Shown in pieces: positions 22,338 to 34,523 of a stretch of 37,314 nt of DNA. Within the stretch, counting starts at the first letter, position 1, and every line of letters starts with the position of its first letter. The notes beneath the pieces are model-generated. The model made no database searches. It was not told the origin of the DNA and was given only the letters and a program-made list of their open reading frames with translations. The stretch comes from a virus. Location: IMG/VR virus record IMGVR_UViG_3300021131_000022, positions 1 to 37,314 of that record; one strand, given 5' to 3'. The position numbers were made by a program, and so were the translations under genes.

Positions 22338-22730
22338 ATGACTAACTTGGTAATGGATCACGCAGAGGATCCAAAACAGAAAATAATAAATGAAATTGGC
22401 GATTTATCTAAAATTGAACTGTTTAACAATCAGATACTGTGCGCCGTCTACGTGCGTCCGACAAAAACAAAAAGCGGACTGTATTTGACTGATAAATATG
22501 CAGACGAAGATAGGTTCCAGGGCAAGGTTGGCCTACTCATTGGCATGGGCCCGGCTGCGTTTAATGATGAAAGTGGTCAGTGGTTTAATAATACAAGCTT
22601 TAATCTGCATGACTGGCTTGTTTATCGCCCATCTGACGGATGGAGCATCACAATAAATGGCGTTTTGTGCAGAGTTTTATCTGACACGCAGGTAAAAATG
22701 CGCATCCCGTCACCTGATACAGCATGGTAA
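22338..22730 (+). CDS. GroES/Cpn10-like co-chaperonin-fold protein (130 aa)
   Basis: NNQILCAVYVRPTKTKSGLY, LTDKYADEDRFQGKVGLLIG and MGPAAFNDESGQWF follow the GroES pattern (N-terminal strand, R/P-K-T-x-x-G-L/I, then G-x-V-x-x-x-G-P/G). Phage versions resemble T4 gp31 in role: forming the cap for the host GroEL chamber to fold the capsid protein. It sits two genes before the capsid-assembly cluster, which fits. The start at 22338 follows GGGGACGTTA; a longer frame from 22302 lies in the upstream gene and is rejected. Confidence 0.68.
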   Translation: MTNLVMDHAEDPKQKIINEIGDLSKIELFNNQILCAVYVRPTKTKSGLYLTDKYADEDRFQGKVGLLIGMGPAAFNDESGQWFNNTSFNLHDWLVYRPSDGWSITINGVLCRVLSDTQVKMRIPSPDTAW

Positions 22731-22742
22731 TGGAGAAAATTG

Positions 22743-23663
22743 ATGTCTGACGAACAAGATCACGTCGAAGTAGAGCTTGATAAGCCTGAAGAGACGAAAA
22801 AAGACGAACCTGAAATAGAAATAATCGACGAAAAGGCTGCAAAAGAGCCTGAAATAGAAAAAGCGCCGATTATTGAGCCGCAAGAAGGCATCCAAGAGCT
22901 TAAAAAGCGCCTGGAAGCTGAGAAAGCGGCACGCATAGACGCAGAAAAGCGCGCACGAGAGGCTAACTTTCACGCTGATCGCGCCCGTGATAACGCAAAA
23001 GACGCAAATTATCAGCTCGTCGTGAATGCGCTTGAGACTGTTAAGGAGCGTTCAGATGCCTTGAAGGCTGCGCATAAGGAAGCAATGAGTGTTGGCGACT
23101 ACGACAAGGTCGCTGAGCTTCAAGAAGCCATGTCAATCAATGCGTATCAGATGAATGAGCTGAAACGCGGCGAGAGAGCATTAAAAGAACAGATGCAGGC
23201 GGAAGAAGAGGCCGCTAAGCGCCAACCCCCACGTCAAACAGAGCTCCCTGGCGACATTATTGAGCAAATGGCTCAAACGGTATCGCCAAAATCAGCGTCT
23301 TGGCTGCTAAAAAATAAAGAACATCTGTCTGGCGAGCGTGAAATACGCAAAATGTTTCGCGCTCACGAAGACGCCGTGGATGATGGGCTTAAGACAGACA
23401 GCGACGAGTATTTTAGCTTCATTGAAAGCCGCCTGGGGCTCAATAAGCAGGTTGAAGAAGATGTTATGTCAGAAGCCGCGGCTCCTGCGCCTAGACGCGC
23501 ACCGCAGCCACCGCCTGCGCCCGTATCACGTAGCCCTCAACGATCAAATGTCGTCCGTCTAACTAAGGACCAGGCGGAGATGGCGTCAATGCTTGGCATG
23601 ACTGACAAGGAATACGCGAAACACATGCTTGACCTTCGCAAAGAAGGCAAAATTGCAAACTGA
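22743..23663 (+). CDS. Scaffold-like capsid assembly protein (306 aa)
   Basis: Very acidic N-terminus (MSDEQDHVEVELDKPEETKK; EPEIEIIDEKAAKEPEIEK) and a long helical coiled-coil middle (IQELKKRLEAEKAARIDAEK...ANFHADRARDNAK). A Pro-rich linker (RAPQPPPAPVSRSPQR) precedes a conserved-looking end: RLTKDQAEMASMLGMTDKEY, AKHMLDLRKEGKIAN. This end is typical of phage internal scaffolding proteins, and the capsid gene lies three genes on. The start at 22743 has GGAG seven bases before; the TAA of the previous gene lies just upstream (TAATGGAG). Confidence 0.68.
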   Translation: MSDEQDHVEVELDKPEETKKDEPEIEIIDEKAAKEPEIEKAPIIEPQEGIQELKKRLEAEKAARIDAEKRAREANFHADRARDNAKDANYQLVVNALETVKERSDALKAAHKEAMSVGDYDKVAELQEAMSINAYQMNELKRGERALKEQMQAEEEAAKRQPPRQTELPGDIIEQMAQTVSPKSASWLLKNKEHLSGEREIRKMFRAHEDAVDDGLKTDSDEYFSFIESRLGLNKQVEEDVMSEAAAPAPRRAPQPPPAPVSRSPQRSNVVRLTKDQAEMASMLGMTDKEYAKHMLDLRKEGKIAN

Positions 23664-23674
23664 TGGAGATTGTT

Positions 23675-24235
23675 ATGAATACGCCTACGGTAAAGAAGGG
23701 CATGTTTGCGAAAGCGGCAGCCGGAGCCCCTATTGATGAAGCGCCGCCAATGAGGCCCGCAATGCGTGAAGACGACCCAAGAGAAAGAGCAAGGCAGCGT
23801 GCGGCTGAACTGCGCAACCACTTAGAGGAAGTCGTCGACGGCACTGATGACTTCTACGTTCCTCAGGACATTATTCCAGATGGCTGGACGTATGAGTGGA
23901 AACGCTTCACGACATACGGCGCTGAGGACCCGTCTTATCAGGTTCACTTAGCGCGTTCTGGGTGGACGGCGGTCCCAGTGTCTCGTCATCCGTCTATGAT
24001 GCCTCAAAACACAACAGACAAAGTAATTACCAGAAAAGGCATGGTCCTCATGGAATGCCCGTCTGAGATTGTCCTTGAGCGTATCGACGCAGATAAAAGG
24101 AAGGCGCGCATGCAGGTCATGCACAAGGAAAACCAACTTGCCGGCACGCCTGACGGCACAATGACGAGAGATCACGCGCAAGCACGTCCTCAAATCAAGA
24201 AGTCATACGAGGCTATGCCGGTCCCTGAGAAGTAA
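23675..24235 (+). CDS. Phage structural-module protein of unknown function (186 aa)
   Basis: Start at 23675, the second ATG of ATGGAGATTGTTATG, a near copy of the leftward start element occurring here on the plus strand; the first ATG overlaps the previous stop (TGATG). The conserved-looking core is IIPDGWTYEWKRFTTYGAED, HLARSGWTAVPVSRHPSMMP and VITRKGMVLMECPSEIVLER, a pattern seen in small proteins next to capsid genes of related phages. It may be a head-assembly accessory. It ends before a terminator-like hairpin. Confidence 0.62.
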   Translation: MNTPTVKKGMFAKAAAGAPIDEAPPMRPAMREDDPRERARQRAAELRNHLEEVVDGTDDFYVPQDIIPDGWTYEWKRFTTYGAEDPSYQVHLARSGWTAVPVSRHPSMMPQNTTDKVITRKGMVLMECPSEIVLERIDADKRKARMQVMHKENQLAGTPDGTMTRDHAQARPQIKKSYEAMPVPEK

Positions 24236-24260
24236 GTTCTCTGGCAGTAAGCTAGTCCAG

Positions 24261-24290
24261 GGGGTCGCCTCGTGCGGCCCCTTTACTTTT
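24261..24290 (+). terminator. Rho-independent terminator-like hairpin before the capsid genes
   Basis: GGGGTCGC (24261-24268) pairs with GCGGCCCC (24274-24281) with one G-U pair and a 5-base loop, followed by TTTACTTTT. It ends the scaffold-side transcript and precedes a 191-bp intergenic region. Confidence 0.62.
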
Positions 24291-24337
24291 AGTTTGCAAA
24301 TATGCGATAATGAAGGCAAGCCACACTGATGGCCTGG

Positions 24338-24380
24338 GCCTCCCCGGCGCGAGGCGTTAACTTTTTCTGTTCCGTATAAT
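24338..24380 (+). promoter_or_regulatory. Possible capsid-operon promoter and hairpin
   Basis: A perfect TATAAT lies at 24375-24380, 47 bp before the ATG at 24427, but no good -35 was found at 16-18 bp. Upstream, GCCTC/GAGGC (24338-24355) forms a small hairpin followed by TTTTT. The 10-mer CCCCGGCGCG is repeated at 24342-24351 and 24383-24392. With the terminator before it, separate expression of the capsid genes is likely. Confidence 0.38.
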
Positions 24381-24426
24381 CGCCCCGGCGCGCGATGAAG
24401 GAACTCCTGAATAAGGAGAACCCGTC

Positions 24427-25032
24427 ATGGCGAATACAAGTGCGCCTTTCGGTTTTAGACAATATGCGGGAAACGGATCTGCTCCTACTTACGAGCAAGT
24501 TCAGTATCCTATCGCATACAACTCTACCAATATCTTTTTTGGCGACCCAGTAACAGCCGTCAGCGATGGCACGGTTACTCAGTCTGCCAGCACCAGCACA
24601 CCAGCTGCTCTCGGCGTCGCTGGCGTATTTGTTGGCTGTAAATATCTTTCAACGGTTCAAAAAAGAACTGTTTGGTCGAACTACTATCCGGGCGGCACCG
24701 ATCCAGTTTCTGGTTCGATCTACGCCTACATCGTAAACGACCCTAACGCTAAGTTCGTTGTTCAGTCCGACAGCACGGGCATTGCTCTTGCTGACGTGAA
24801 CGCAACAATCGGGTTCTTAATCGGCACGGGCAATACTTCAAATGGTATTTCTGGCGCTTATCTAGATACCTCCACGTTGCAGACTGGCACGCTTGCTAAC
24901 TACCCATTTAAGATTGTTGCATTAATCAACGATCCGCCTGGGGCTCAAGGCACGCTGTCGAACGGACAGGCATATGACAATGCCATCGTCATGTTCAACA
25001 ACGTCTACACCCGCAACTTCCAAGGCGTCTAA
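24427..25032 (+). CDS. Probable head decoration / capsid-associated protein (201 aa)
   Basis: Begins MANTSAPFGFRQYAGNGSAP, the style of phage structural proteins encoded just before the capsid gene. Beta-rich and Thr/Ser/Gly-rich (GDPVTAVSDGTVTQSASTS; PAALGVAGVFVGCKYLS). A strong AAGGAG precedes the ATG. No exact family can be named. Position and composition favour a capsid-stabilising or decoration role. Confidence 0.62.
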   Translation: MANTSAPFGFRQYAGNGSAPTYEQVQYPIAYNSTNIFFGDPVTAVSDGTVTQSASTSTPAALGVAGVFVGCKYLSTVQKRTVWSNYYPGGTDPVSGSIYAYIVNDPNAKFVVQSDSTGIALADVNATIGFLIGTGNTSNGISGAYLDTSTLQTGTLANYPFKIVALINDPPGAQGTLSNGQAYDNAIVMFNNVYTRNFQGV

Positions 25033-25048
25033 CAAGGAGTAAGGACCA

Positions 25049-25963
25049 ATGGCTGTTAATCTCTCTGCCATTAAAGACCTCCTCCTTCCGGGCCTCCGGG
25101 GGATTGAGGGTAAGTATGAGATGATCCCATCTCAATACGATAAGATCTTCACGAAGCATGATTCCAAAATGGCGCTTGAGCGCACTGCGGAAATGCGCTT
25201 CTTGGGTCTTGCACAGCTGAAGACTGAAGGTGGCCAGACCGCTTTCGACAACTCAGCTGGTGAGCGTTACATCTATAACCAAGAGCACACTGAAATTGCT
25301 CTCGGCTATGCGATCACGCGCAAAGCAATCGACGACAACCTGTATAAATCACAGTTCATGCCTTCGAACCTTGGCTTGATGGAAAGCTTCCACCAGACCA
25401 AAGAGATCTACGGCGCGAACGTGCTTAACACGGCGACGACGTATAACGCGTCTGTCGGCGGTGACGGTGTCGCTCTTTGCTCCACGGCGCATCCAATCGA
25501 TGGCGCTACTGTAGCGAATACGCCTACGGTTCAGGTTGATCTTAACGAAGCCACGCTTCTGAACGGCATGATTGCTATCAGAACAAACTTCAAAGACCAG
25601 GCTGGCCTGAAGATCTTCGCCCGCGGTCGCCGCTTGGTTGTTCCTGCTCAGCTTGAGCCTGTAGCAATCCGTCTCACAAAGACGGAGCTCCGCCCAGGAA
25701 CGTCAGACAATGACGTCAATGCAATCATGATGACAGCCGGCGGATTGCCGGAAGGTTTCATGACCAACGACTTCTTGACGTCATCGTATGCTTGGTTCTT
25801 GCTAACCAACATTGACGGCCTGTCTTACATGGAAAGAGTTAAGTTCGAAACCGACATGCAGGTAGATTTCGTGACTGACAACTTACTCGTAAAGGGTTAT
25901 GAACGCTACAGTTTCGGCTATTACAACTGGCGCTCAATTTACGGCAACTTCCCAACGTCGTAA
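25049..25963 (+). CDS. Major capsid protein, HK97-fold (304 aa)
   Basis: Recognised by position and Mu gpT-like features: an N-terminal arm (LLLPGLRGIEGKYEMIPSQY), an extended-loop-like region (ERYIYNQEHTEIALGYAITR), ALCSTAHPIDGATVANTPT, the P-domain/backbone helix LLNGMIAIRTNFKDQAGL, IFARGRRLVVPAQLEPVA, and a C-terminal NLLVKGYERYSFGYYNWRS. Length is normal for HK97-fold capsid proteins without a long delta domain, agreeing with a separate scaffold gene. A strong AAGGAG precedes the start. Confidence 0.83.
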   Translation: MAVNLSAIKDLLLPGLRGIEGKYEMIPSQYDKIFTKHDSKMALERTAEMRFLGLAQLKTEGGQTAFDNSAGERYIYNQEHTEIALGYAITRKAIDDNLYKSQFMPSNLGLMESFHQTKEIYGANVLNTATTYNASVGGDGVALCSTAHPIDGATVANTPTVQVDLNEATLLNGMIAIRTNFKDQAGLKIFARGRRLVVPAQLEPVAIRLTKTELRPGTSDNDVNAIMMTAGGLPEGFMTNDFLTSSYAWFLLTNIDGLSYMERVKFETDMQVDFVTDNLLVKGYERYSFGYYNWRSIYGNFPTS

Positions 25964-25975
25964 GGAGGAAGTAAT

Positions 25976-27163
25976 ATGGCTAATGCTGCTTTCTCCGGTC
26001 CATTAATTGTGTTCGGGCAAAACCCGACACAGCCTGGTGACTACAACCCGGACATCGGTGGCTCGTCTCTGTTTTACGCAGGGACGGGTATCTTAGATCC
26101 ACGTCAAGTATACACCTACATCCCCGGTGAAGCTCAGTCTGCACCGGACTTTGGGTGGCTTGGCGTGGACAACATCACGACCTTGAGTGCTGTTCCTTAC
26201 ACTGCATCTGCTACGGCAATTGTCGCGTCAGCTGCTGCCACAAGTGCAACGCTCACAGTTGTATCGTCGAGCTCTTCGACGACTGGCGTCTATTATTCCA
26301 CGAGCTTTGTTCGTGCGGATACGGGTGCGACTGACACGGTCCTCGCTCTTGACGCTTACGCGTCAGTAACGGGCTCATTCAGCAATGGTGTTCTCACGAT
26401 CACCACCTCCACCAATCAGATGCCAATTGGTCCCGGTATGGTTGTTCTTGCTACTACAGGAACGGTTTCTCAGGGAACCGCTGCTGGAACGCAGATCGTA
26501 TCTCAGCTCACGACAACCGGCACATACTCGTCGGTTTCGCAGGGCACGACTGGCACTTATCAGACAAGCGGCAATTTGACGGCGACTTCAGGCACGGTAA
26601 CACTTGCCTACCAGACGCCAGGCCAGTGCGCCGTTCCTAATAATGCCCAGACGCCTGGCATGTATAACTGGAGCCCTCAAGCTCTTCTTGGTCGTGCGGT
26701 CACGGTTACGGCTGCTTCAGGTGCTACAGCTACGACAGCAACTGTCTCTGGCTATGACATCTACGGATACCCAATGACGCAGGCTCTTACGATCTCTGCG
26801 GGTGGTGTTGTTACCAGCACAAAGGCGTTCAAATACATCAAGTCAGTTGTTCTTAATGCTGCTGACTCTGGCCATAACTACTCTGTAGGAACGGCTGATG
26901 TGTTTGGGTTCCCACTGCGGTCTGATACGTTTGGTGACGTTATCATTAACTATGCAGCGTCACTGGTTGGCACGACATTGATCACTGCCGCCACAAACTA
27001 TCTGCCTGCAGATAGAACAACGCCTAGCTCGACAACAAACGATGTTCGTGGAACCTTTGCTGCTACTTCAAGCAGCGGGGCAAACAAGCTAATCGTTCGT
27101 CAGTCACCACAAGCTTATATGGTGCCTTACGCAACTGGCTTGTTCGGCCTTACTCAGGCTTAA
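25976..27163 (+). CDS. Structural protein, Thr/Ser-rich beta protein (395 aa)
   Basis: Starts 13 bases after the capsid gene with AAGGAGG. The N-terminus MANAAFSGPLIVFGQNPTQP continues DYNPDIGGSSLFYAGTGILD. The middle is Ser/Thr/Ala-rich with Ig- or hyaline-like repeats (ATAIVASAAATSATLTVVSS; SQGTTGTYQTSGNLTATSGT). The C-terminal part (NYSVGTADVFGFPLRSDTFG) resembles capsid-associated proteins that follow the capsid gene in related phages. A decoration or head-fibre role is likely; no precise family. Confidence 0.58.
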   Translation: MANAAFSGPLIVFGQNPTQPGDYNPDIGGSSLFYAGTGILDPRQVYTYIPGEAQSAPDFGWLGVDNITTLSAVPYTASATAIVASAAATSATLTVVSSSSSTTGVYYSTSFVRADTGATDTVLALDAYASVTGSFSNGVLTITTSTNQMPIGPGMVVLATTGTVSQGTAAGTQIVSQLTTTGTYSSVSQGTTGTYQTSGNLTATSGTVTLAYQTPGQCAVPNNAQTPGMYNWSPQALLGRAVTVTAASGATATTATVSGYDIYGYPMTQALTISAGGVVTSTKAFKYIKSVVLNAADSGHNYSVGTADVFGFPLRSDTFGDVIINYAASLVGTTLITAATNYLPADRTTPSSTTNDVRGTFAATSSSGANKLIVRQSPQAYMVPYATGLFGLTQA

Positions 27164-27177
27164 GAAAGGGCTCTAAA

Positions 27178-27435
27178 ATGGTATCTCAGACTAAAGATCC
27201 AGATGCTAAGGGCTCCCGCAAGAGCCTTTACAATGCTCAAAACAGCCACGTTGCGGCTGAAGCAGAGCAAGGCACAGACGGCTTCAAAAAAGGCGGTCGT
27301 GCTAAAAAAGCTGCTGGTGGCTGTGGCGTAATGTCCTCAGCCGCTAAGGGTAAGCGTCCTGCTCGCGCAAGCGGCGGCGGCGTCTTCTCTTCAGCTGCTC
27401 AAGGCACCCCACGCGGCAAAGCTTCTCATTACTGA
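27178..27435 (+). CDS. Small basic protein with KxGG boxes (85 aa)
   Basis: Short basic protein: MVSQTKDPDAKGSRKSLYNA, then GFKKGGRAKKAAGGCGVMSS, then a similar unit ARASGGGVFSSAAQG. The internal units resemble each other (GGCGVMSSAAKGK, GGGVFSSAAQGT), a short tandem repeat. The KKGGRAKK box matches those in 20673-22031. Possibly a DNA-binding or minor virion component; function not known. Confidence 0.55.
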   Translation: MVSQTKDPDAKGSRKSLYNAQNSHVAAEAEQGTDGFKKGGRAKKAAGGCGVMSSAAKGKRPARASGGGVFSSAAQGTPRGKASHY

Positions 27436-27455
27436 GATTTGTCGGTGCTAAAGTC

Positions 27456-27488
27456 GACGAGGGTTTTTTGGAACCCTCGTCTTATTCT
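27456..27488. terminator. Perfect 10-bp hairpin, terminator-like
   Basis: GACGAGGGTT (27456-27465) and AACCCTCGTC (27472-27481) flank a 6-base loop and are followed by TTATTCTT. The stem is strong but the T-tract is imperfect; it may terminate partly or protect the mRNA end, thinning expression after the abundant capsid genes. Confidence 0.55.
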
Positions 27489-27500
27489 TGGAGATTAGAT

Positions 27501-27770
27501 ATGGCGAAAACGCCCACTTGGCAGAGATCAGAAGGCAAAAGCAAATCTGGTGGACTTAATGCTAAGGGAAGGGCCTCCGCCAAGGCTGAGGGTCACAACC
27601 TGAAGCCGCCGGTCTCGAAAGAGCAGGCCGCTAAAAGCGATAAGTCGGCCTCTCGACGTAAGTCATTCTGTGCTAGGATGACAGGTATGAAGAAGAAATT
27701 AACTGGCGCAGCAGCTGCTGCTGATCCAAATAGTCGTATCAATAAGTCATTGCGCAAATGGGATTGCTAA
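27501..27770 (+). CDS. DUF6321-like small phage protein (89 aa)
   Basis: MAKTPTWQRSEGKSKSGGLN, AKGRASAKAEGHNLKPPV, SRRKSFCARMTGMKKKLTGA and ADPNSRINKSLRKWDC match a widespread small basic protein of phage structural modules, which I recall as DUF6321. Function is unknown; it is probably DNA- or virion-associated. The start at 27501 follows GGAGATTAGATATG, another relative of the repeated start element; the frame's earlier ATG at 27468 lies in the terminator hairpin. Confidence 0.72.
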   Translation: MAKTPTWQRSEGKSKSGGLNAKGRASAKAEGHNLKPPVSKEQAAKSDKSASRRKSFCARMTGMKKKLTGAAAAADPNSRINKSLRKWDC

Positions 27771-27771
27771 A

Positions 27772-27945
27772 ATGAGCAAGCCATTTTGGGAAAAAGATGC
27801 ACCTAAAGACGCAAAGCATAAGGCTTTAAGCGCAAAAGGTGTTAGAATGGCAAAAGCTAGGGCACGGGCGGCGGGTCGTCCTTACCCGAATTTAGTTGAT
27901 AATGTTGCGGCTGCGCGGGCCCAGAATAAAAAGGAAAAGCACTAA
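27772..27945 (+). CDS. Small basic phage protein with GRPYPNLVDN motif (57 aa)
   Basis: Reads MSKPFWEKDAPKDAKHKALS, then RMAKARARAAGRPYPNLVDN, ending AARAQNKKEKH. The GRPYPNLVDN stretch is familiar from small basic proteins beside the previous family in other phages. It starts two bases after the previous stop and ends in TAATG shared with the next gene. Function unknown. Confidence 0.62.
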   Translation: MSKPFWEKDAPKDAKHKALSAKGVRMAKARARAAGRPYPNLVDNVAAARAQNKKEKH

Positions 27946-28586
27946 TGCGTCCTATCGTTATCACTGCCGGCCCTCTTGCCGCCGCCTCTGCAGTAGGCAT
28001 TGCCGCCAACCAGGTGGTGACTGGCGCGGCAAATATGACGCTTACTTCCTCTACTGTCACCCTTGACGTTCCTCGCCGTGTGTTAATTACCAACGTCGGC
28101 AATGATACGGGCATAACCTTTACGATTACGGGCACGACGTTTTGGGGTGTTGTTATTTCTGAGACAGTGACAGGCACAAGCGGCAGCTCTGTCGCAACAA
28201 ATAACGACTTTGCTACCGTCACAAGCATCAAGACAAGCGGCTCAACGAGTGCAAGCGGCGCGTCTGCCGGCACAAATGGCGTGGCAGGAAGCAGTTGGGT
28301 GCGCTTTGACGAGTGGTCTCCGTCTAACATTTCAATTCAATGCACCGTAAGCGGCACTGTTAACTACACGCTGCAGTCTACCCTTGATGATCCAAATAGC
28401 GCGACAAATCCTGTAGCAATTGGTTCAGTGACCTGGGTTAACTCATCTGACACCGCTGTTGTTAGTGCAAGTGCTACAAAGCAATCAAACTTCTTGTTCG
28501 CGCCAGTTTATGCCCGTGTTGTTATAAACAGTGGCACTGGTTCAGTGACGACGACGTTTGTTCAAGATAGTAATGGACCATACTAA
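27945..28586 (+). CDS. Beta-rich structural protein (213 aa)
   Basis: ATG overlaps the previous TAA. Product starts MRPIVITAGPLAAASAVGIA; the body is Thr/Ser/Val-rich (GITFTITGTTFWGVVISETV; CTVSGTVNYTLQSTLDDPNS). This type of protein occurs between capsid and tail genes of related podoviruses and is probably a virion component. No recognised catalytic residues. Confidence 0.58.
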   Translation: MRPIVITAGPLAAASAVGIAANQVVTGAANMTLTSSTVTLDVPRRVLITNVGNDTGITFTITGTTFWGVVISETVTGTSGSSVATNNDFATVTSIKTSGSTSASGASAGTNGVAGSSWVRFDEWSPSNISIQCTVSGTVNYTLQSTLDDPNSATNPVAIGSVTWVNSSDTAVVSASATKQSNFLFAPVYARVVINSGTGSVTTTFVQDSNGPY

Positions 28587-28684
28587 TGGCCACGGGCGGA
28601 CTATCTACGACAACCGGCCTTCCTAACGGTTCGGGTCTTACTCAAACGACTGGGACATCTGTCGGCGGCGGGTTAACAAATTAA
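28586..28684 (+). CDS. Gly/Thr-rich micro-protein (32 aa)
   Basis: Begins at the ATG overlapping the previous TAA and reads MATGGLSTTTGLPNGSGLTQ then TTGTSVGGGLTN. Low complexity; contains GG-x-x pairs. It fills the gap to the next gene exactly and continues the overlap pattern, so it is probably translated. Function unknown. Confidence 0.42.
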   Translation: MATGGLSTTTGLPNGSGLTQTTGTSVGGGLTN

Positions 28685-28696
28685 TAAGGGGAACAG

Positions 28697-29647
28697 ATGT
28701 CTAACCTTCCGATATCAGGATTAGCGGCGGGTGCAGCTGTATCTGCCACAGATGTCGTCCCTAATGTTCAGACTACAGGTGTCGGCCCGGTCCAGACAAC
28801 GGCGGCTCAGCTCAAGACGTTTATGAGCGCGTCACCTTATTTTACGGGTAATGTCGGCGTCGGAACATCAAGCCCGCAAGCACACTTTCAAGTAACTTTA
28901 GAAACTGGCCTGTCTGGTTTTTATTCTGATTCATACCAAGACAGTAGCGTCTACCACTATTATTCAGAATTACGGAATATAAATACTCAGGGATATGGTG
29001 AGGGCTTTTATAGTTCTTACGGAAGAGGTTCTTATTCATCTCCTGCAGTTACGCAAGTATTAGATACTCTTGGATACTTTGGCTGGGGTGCCTACAGTAA
29101 TTCGACCAGCCCTAATGCATTTAATGGATTTGATTACAGCACAGCCATAGCTGCTATTGTTGATGCAACACCTACTGGAACAGGAACAAGCTCTGCACTG
29201 ACGCCTTCTGCCATTGTGTTTATGACACAAGGTCTTCCTGTAGGTGGCTCAACAACAACGACTCCTTATGAAAAAATGCGTTTGTCGAGCGCGGGCAATT
29301 TGGGGGTTGGAACAACAACGCCAGCAACGCTTCTTACTGTCGCCGGTCCTATTTCAATTAAGAGCCCAAGCACGGTAACTGCTGCAACTTATACTGTAGC
29401 TTCTACTGATTCATCTTTAATTTTTTCTACAAACAATTGCACAGTAACAATGCCTTCGGCTGTTACATATCCCGGCAGAATCCTTCATGTTAAAAATATT
29501 TCTGCTATTACTGTAAGTAGCGCATCTTCTAATATTGTCCCGTTATCTACAGCAACTGCAGGAACGGCTATATTGTCTGCTAGTGCCGGCAAGTGGGCAA
29601 TGCTACAGTCTGACGGAACAAACTGGGTAATAATGGCGTCTAACTAA
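28697..29647 (+). CDS. Tail fibre-like protein (316 aa)
   Basis: MSNLPISGLAAGAAVSATDV then VPNVQTTGVGPVQTTAAQLK is the N-terminal signature of phage tail-fibre or head-fibre proteins that also appears in the large fibre at 30936 ([20 protein letters not shown]). GNVGVGTSSPQAHFQVT and NLGVGTTTPATLLTV are the GVGTxxP repeats of intramolecular-chaperone-style fibre tips. The C-terminus is beta-rich (RILHVKNISAITVSSASSN). No C-terminal chaperone domain was seen. Confidence 0.7.
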   Translation: MSNLPISGLAAGAAVSATDVVPNVQTTGVGPVQTTAAQLKTFMSASPYFTGNVGVGTSSPQAHFQVTLETGLSGFYSDSYQDSSVYHYYSELRNINTQGYGEGFYSSYGRGSYSSPAVTQVLDTLGYFGWGAYSNSTSPNAFNGFDYSTAIAAIVDATPTGTGTSSALTPSAIVFMTQGLPVGGSTTTTPYEKMRLSSAGNLGVGTTTPATLLTVAGPISIKSPSTVTAATYTVASTDSSLIFSTNNCTVTMPSAVTYPGRILHVKNISAITVSSASSNIVPLSTATAGTAILSASAGKWAMLQSDGTNWVIMASN

Positions 29648-29656
29648 GGATGAGTA

Positions 29657-30343
29657 ATGTCGACCTCGAACGCATACACGTTCAATCCTTCGCTCGGCGA
29701 ACTCACCATTTACGCCTACCAACTGATTGGCGTTCGCCCTACGGCATTACTCCAAGAGCACATTGACGCGGCGCGCACTGCGACAAATATGATGTTTGCT
29801 AATTGGAGCAATCGCGGCGTTAATCTTTGGCAAGTTACATCAACGACGCAGACGTTAACGCAAGGAACGTCTCAATATAGTGTAGCCGCTAATACAGTCG
29901 TTGTTTTGGATGCCTATGTCACAGTGACATCGGGCGGCGTGTCAACTGACCGTATTATTTTACCAATTAGCCGCACTGAATACGCGTCATACCCAAATAA
30001 AACGCAGCAAGGATTTCCGAACGTGTTCTGGTTCGATCGCCTTCTGTCTCCAACCATTACGCTTTGGCCGGTTCCCGACGGAAACGAGGTGTCACTAACG
30101 TATTACAGCGTTCTGCGCATTCAGGACGCTAACATGAACGGCACGGAGCAAGTAGATATCCCTCCGATATGGCTAGAGGCGTTTGCTTACGGATTAGCGT
30201 ATCGCCTGGCTATGATATGGGCACCAGACAAGGCGCTCCCATTAAAGGCAGTCGCTGATGAGGCTTATGAGATAGCCGCGGCTCAGAACGTAGAAACTGC
30301 GCAGCAATACATCAGCCCGCAAATTAGCGGATACTTTAGATGA
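29657..30343 (+). CDS. P22 gp4-like tail accessory / head-completion protein (228 aa)
   Basis: P22 gp4 seals the portal after packaging. LGELTIYAYQLIGVRPTALL, ARTATNMMFANWSNRGVNLW, FPNVFWFDRLLSPTITLWPV and PPIWLEAFAYGLAYRLAMI follow the family pattern (two helices, then a beta-rich middle with W-P-x-P/D). Position between fibre genes and before a Zn-ribbon protein matches podovirus tail modules. Confidence 0.78.
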   Translation: MSTSNAYTFNPSLGELTIYAYQLIGVRPTALLQEHIDAARTATNMMFANWSNRGVNLWQVTSTTQTLTQGTSQYSVAANTVVVLDAYVTVTSGGVSTDRIILPISRTEYASYPNKTQQGFPNVFWFDRLLSPTITLWPVPDGNEVSLTYYSVLRIQDANMNGTEQVDIPPIWLEAFAYGLAYRLAMIWAPDKALPLKAVADEAYEIAAAQNVETAQQYISPQISGYFR

Positions 30344-30935
30344 GGCCCCACGGACGCGCGAGGGTAAGTTCACGCAACCCGAATGCGTTCGGCATATGCG
30401 ATCGTTGCAATTTTTTATACAACCATAACGAACTTTCCTGGCAATTCGATTGGCGCGGCGCTGCACTTTTAAACACACGCATTCTTGTTTGCCACACTTG
30501 TTATGACACGCCACAGCAGCAATTGCGTGCAATCGTTATTCCCGCTGATCCTACGCCAGTTCAAAATCCGCGCGTGCAAGATTACGCGACGGCAGAAACA
30601 AGCACCAGATATACGTCCGGTCAAAACTCCATAGATCCCATTACAGGCATCCCGGTTATTGGCGGAAATGTTCGCGTTACATCGACACCAACTGGCGGTC
30701 TTCTGTTGTTAGAAGACGGTTCTGGCGCTATACTGTTAGAGGATGGCGTGAGTTATCTTGTCCAGGAAAATTCTGGTGCTGCTGCAACGACAGACGATCG
30801 CGTCCTGCAGCAAACAGGCGAGCCTCCTGGCGGATTGAATACGCAACCTGGCACGGATCCAAATGCTCCGGGTGACAACAACCCAGGCTTGCCATATGAT
30901 TACACGCAAGTTCCTAAAACAGGGCCGCTAAACTA

Positions 30936-30936
<1 letters not shown>
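30340..30936 (+). CDS. Zn-ribbon structural protein (198 aa)
   Basis: ATG overlaps the preceding TGA (ATGA). Residues 15-60 hold two Cys pairs, [10 protein letters not shown] and [10 protein letters not shown] (CxxC...CxxC), a zinc-ribbon likely binding one Zn. The C-terminal part is flexible ([20 protein letters not shown]) with a repeat-like [20 protein letters not shown]. In related phages this type of protein lies beside tail accessory proteins and is structural. Exact role unknown. Confidence 0.65.
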
Positions 30937-34514
<3,578 letters not shown>

Positions 34515-34523
34515 GGATTAACA

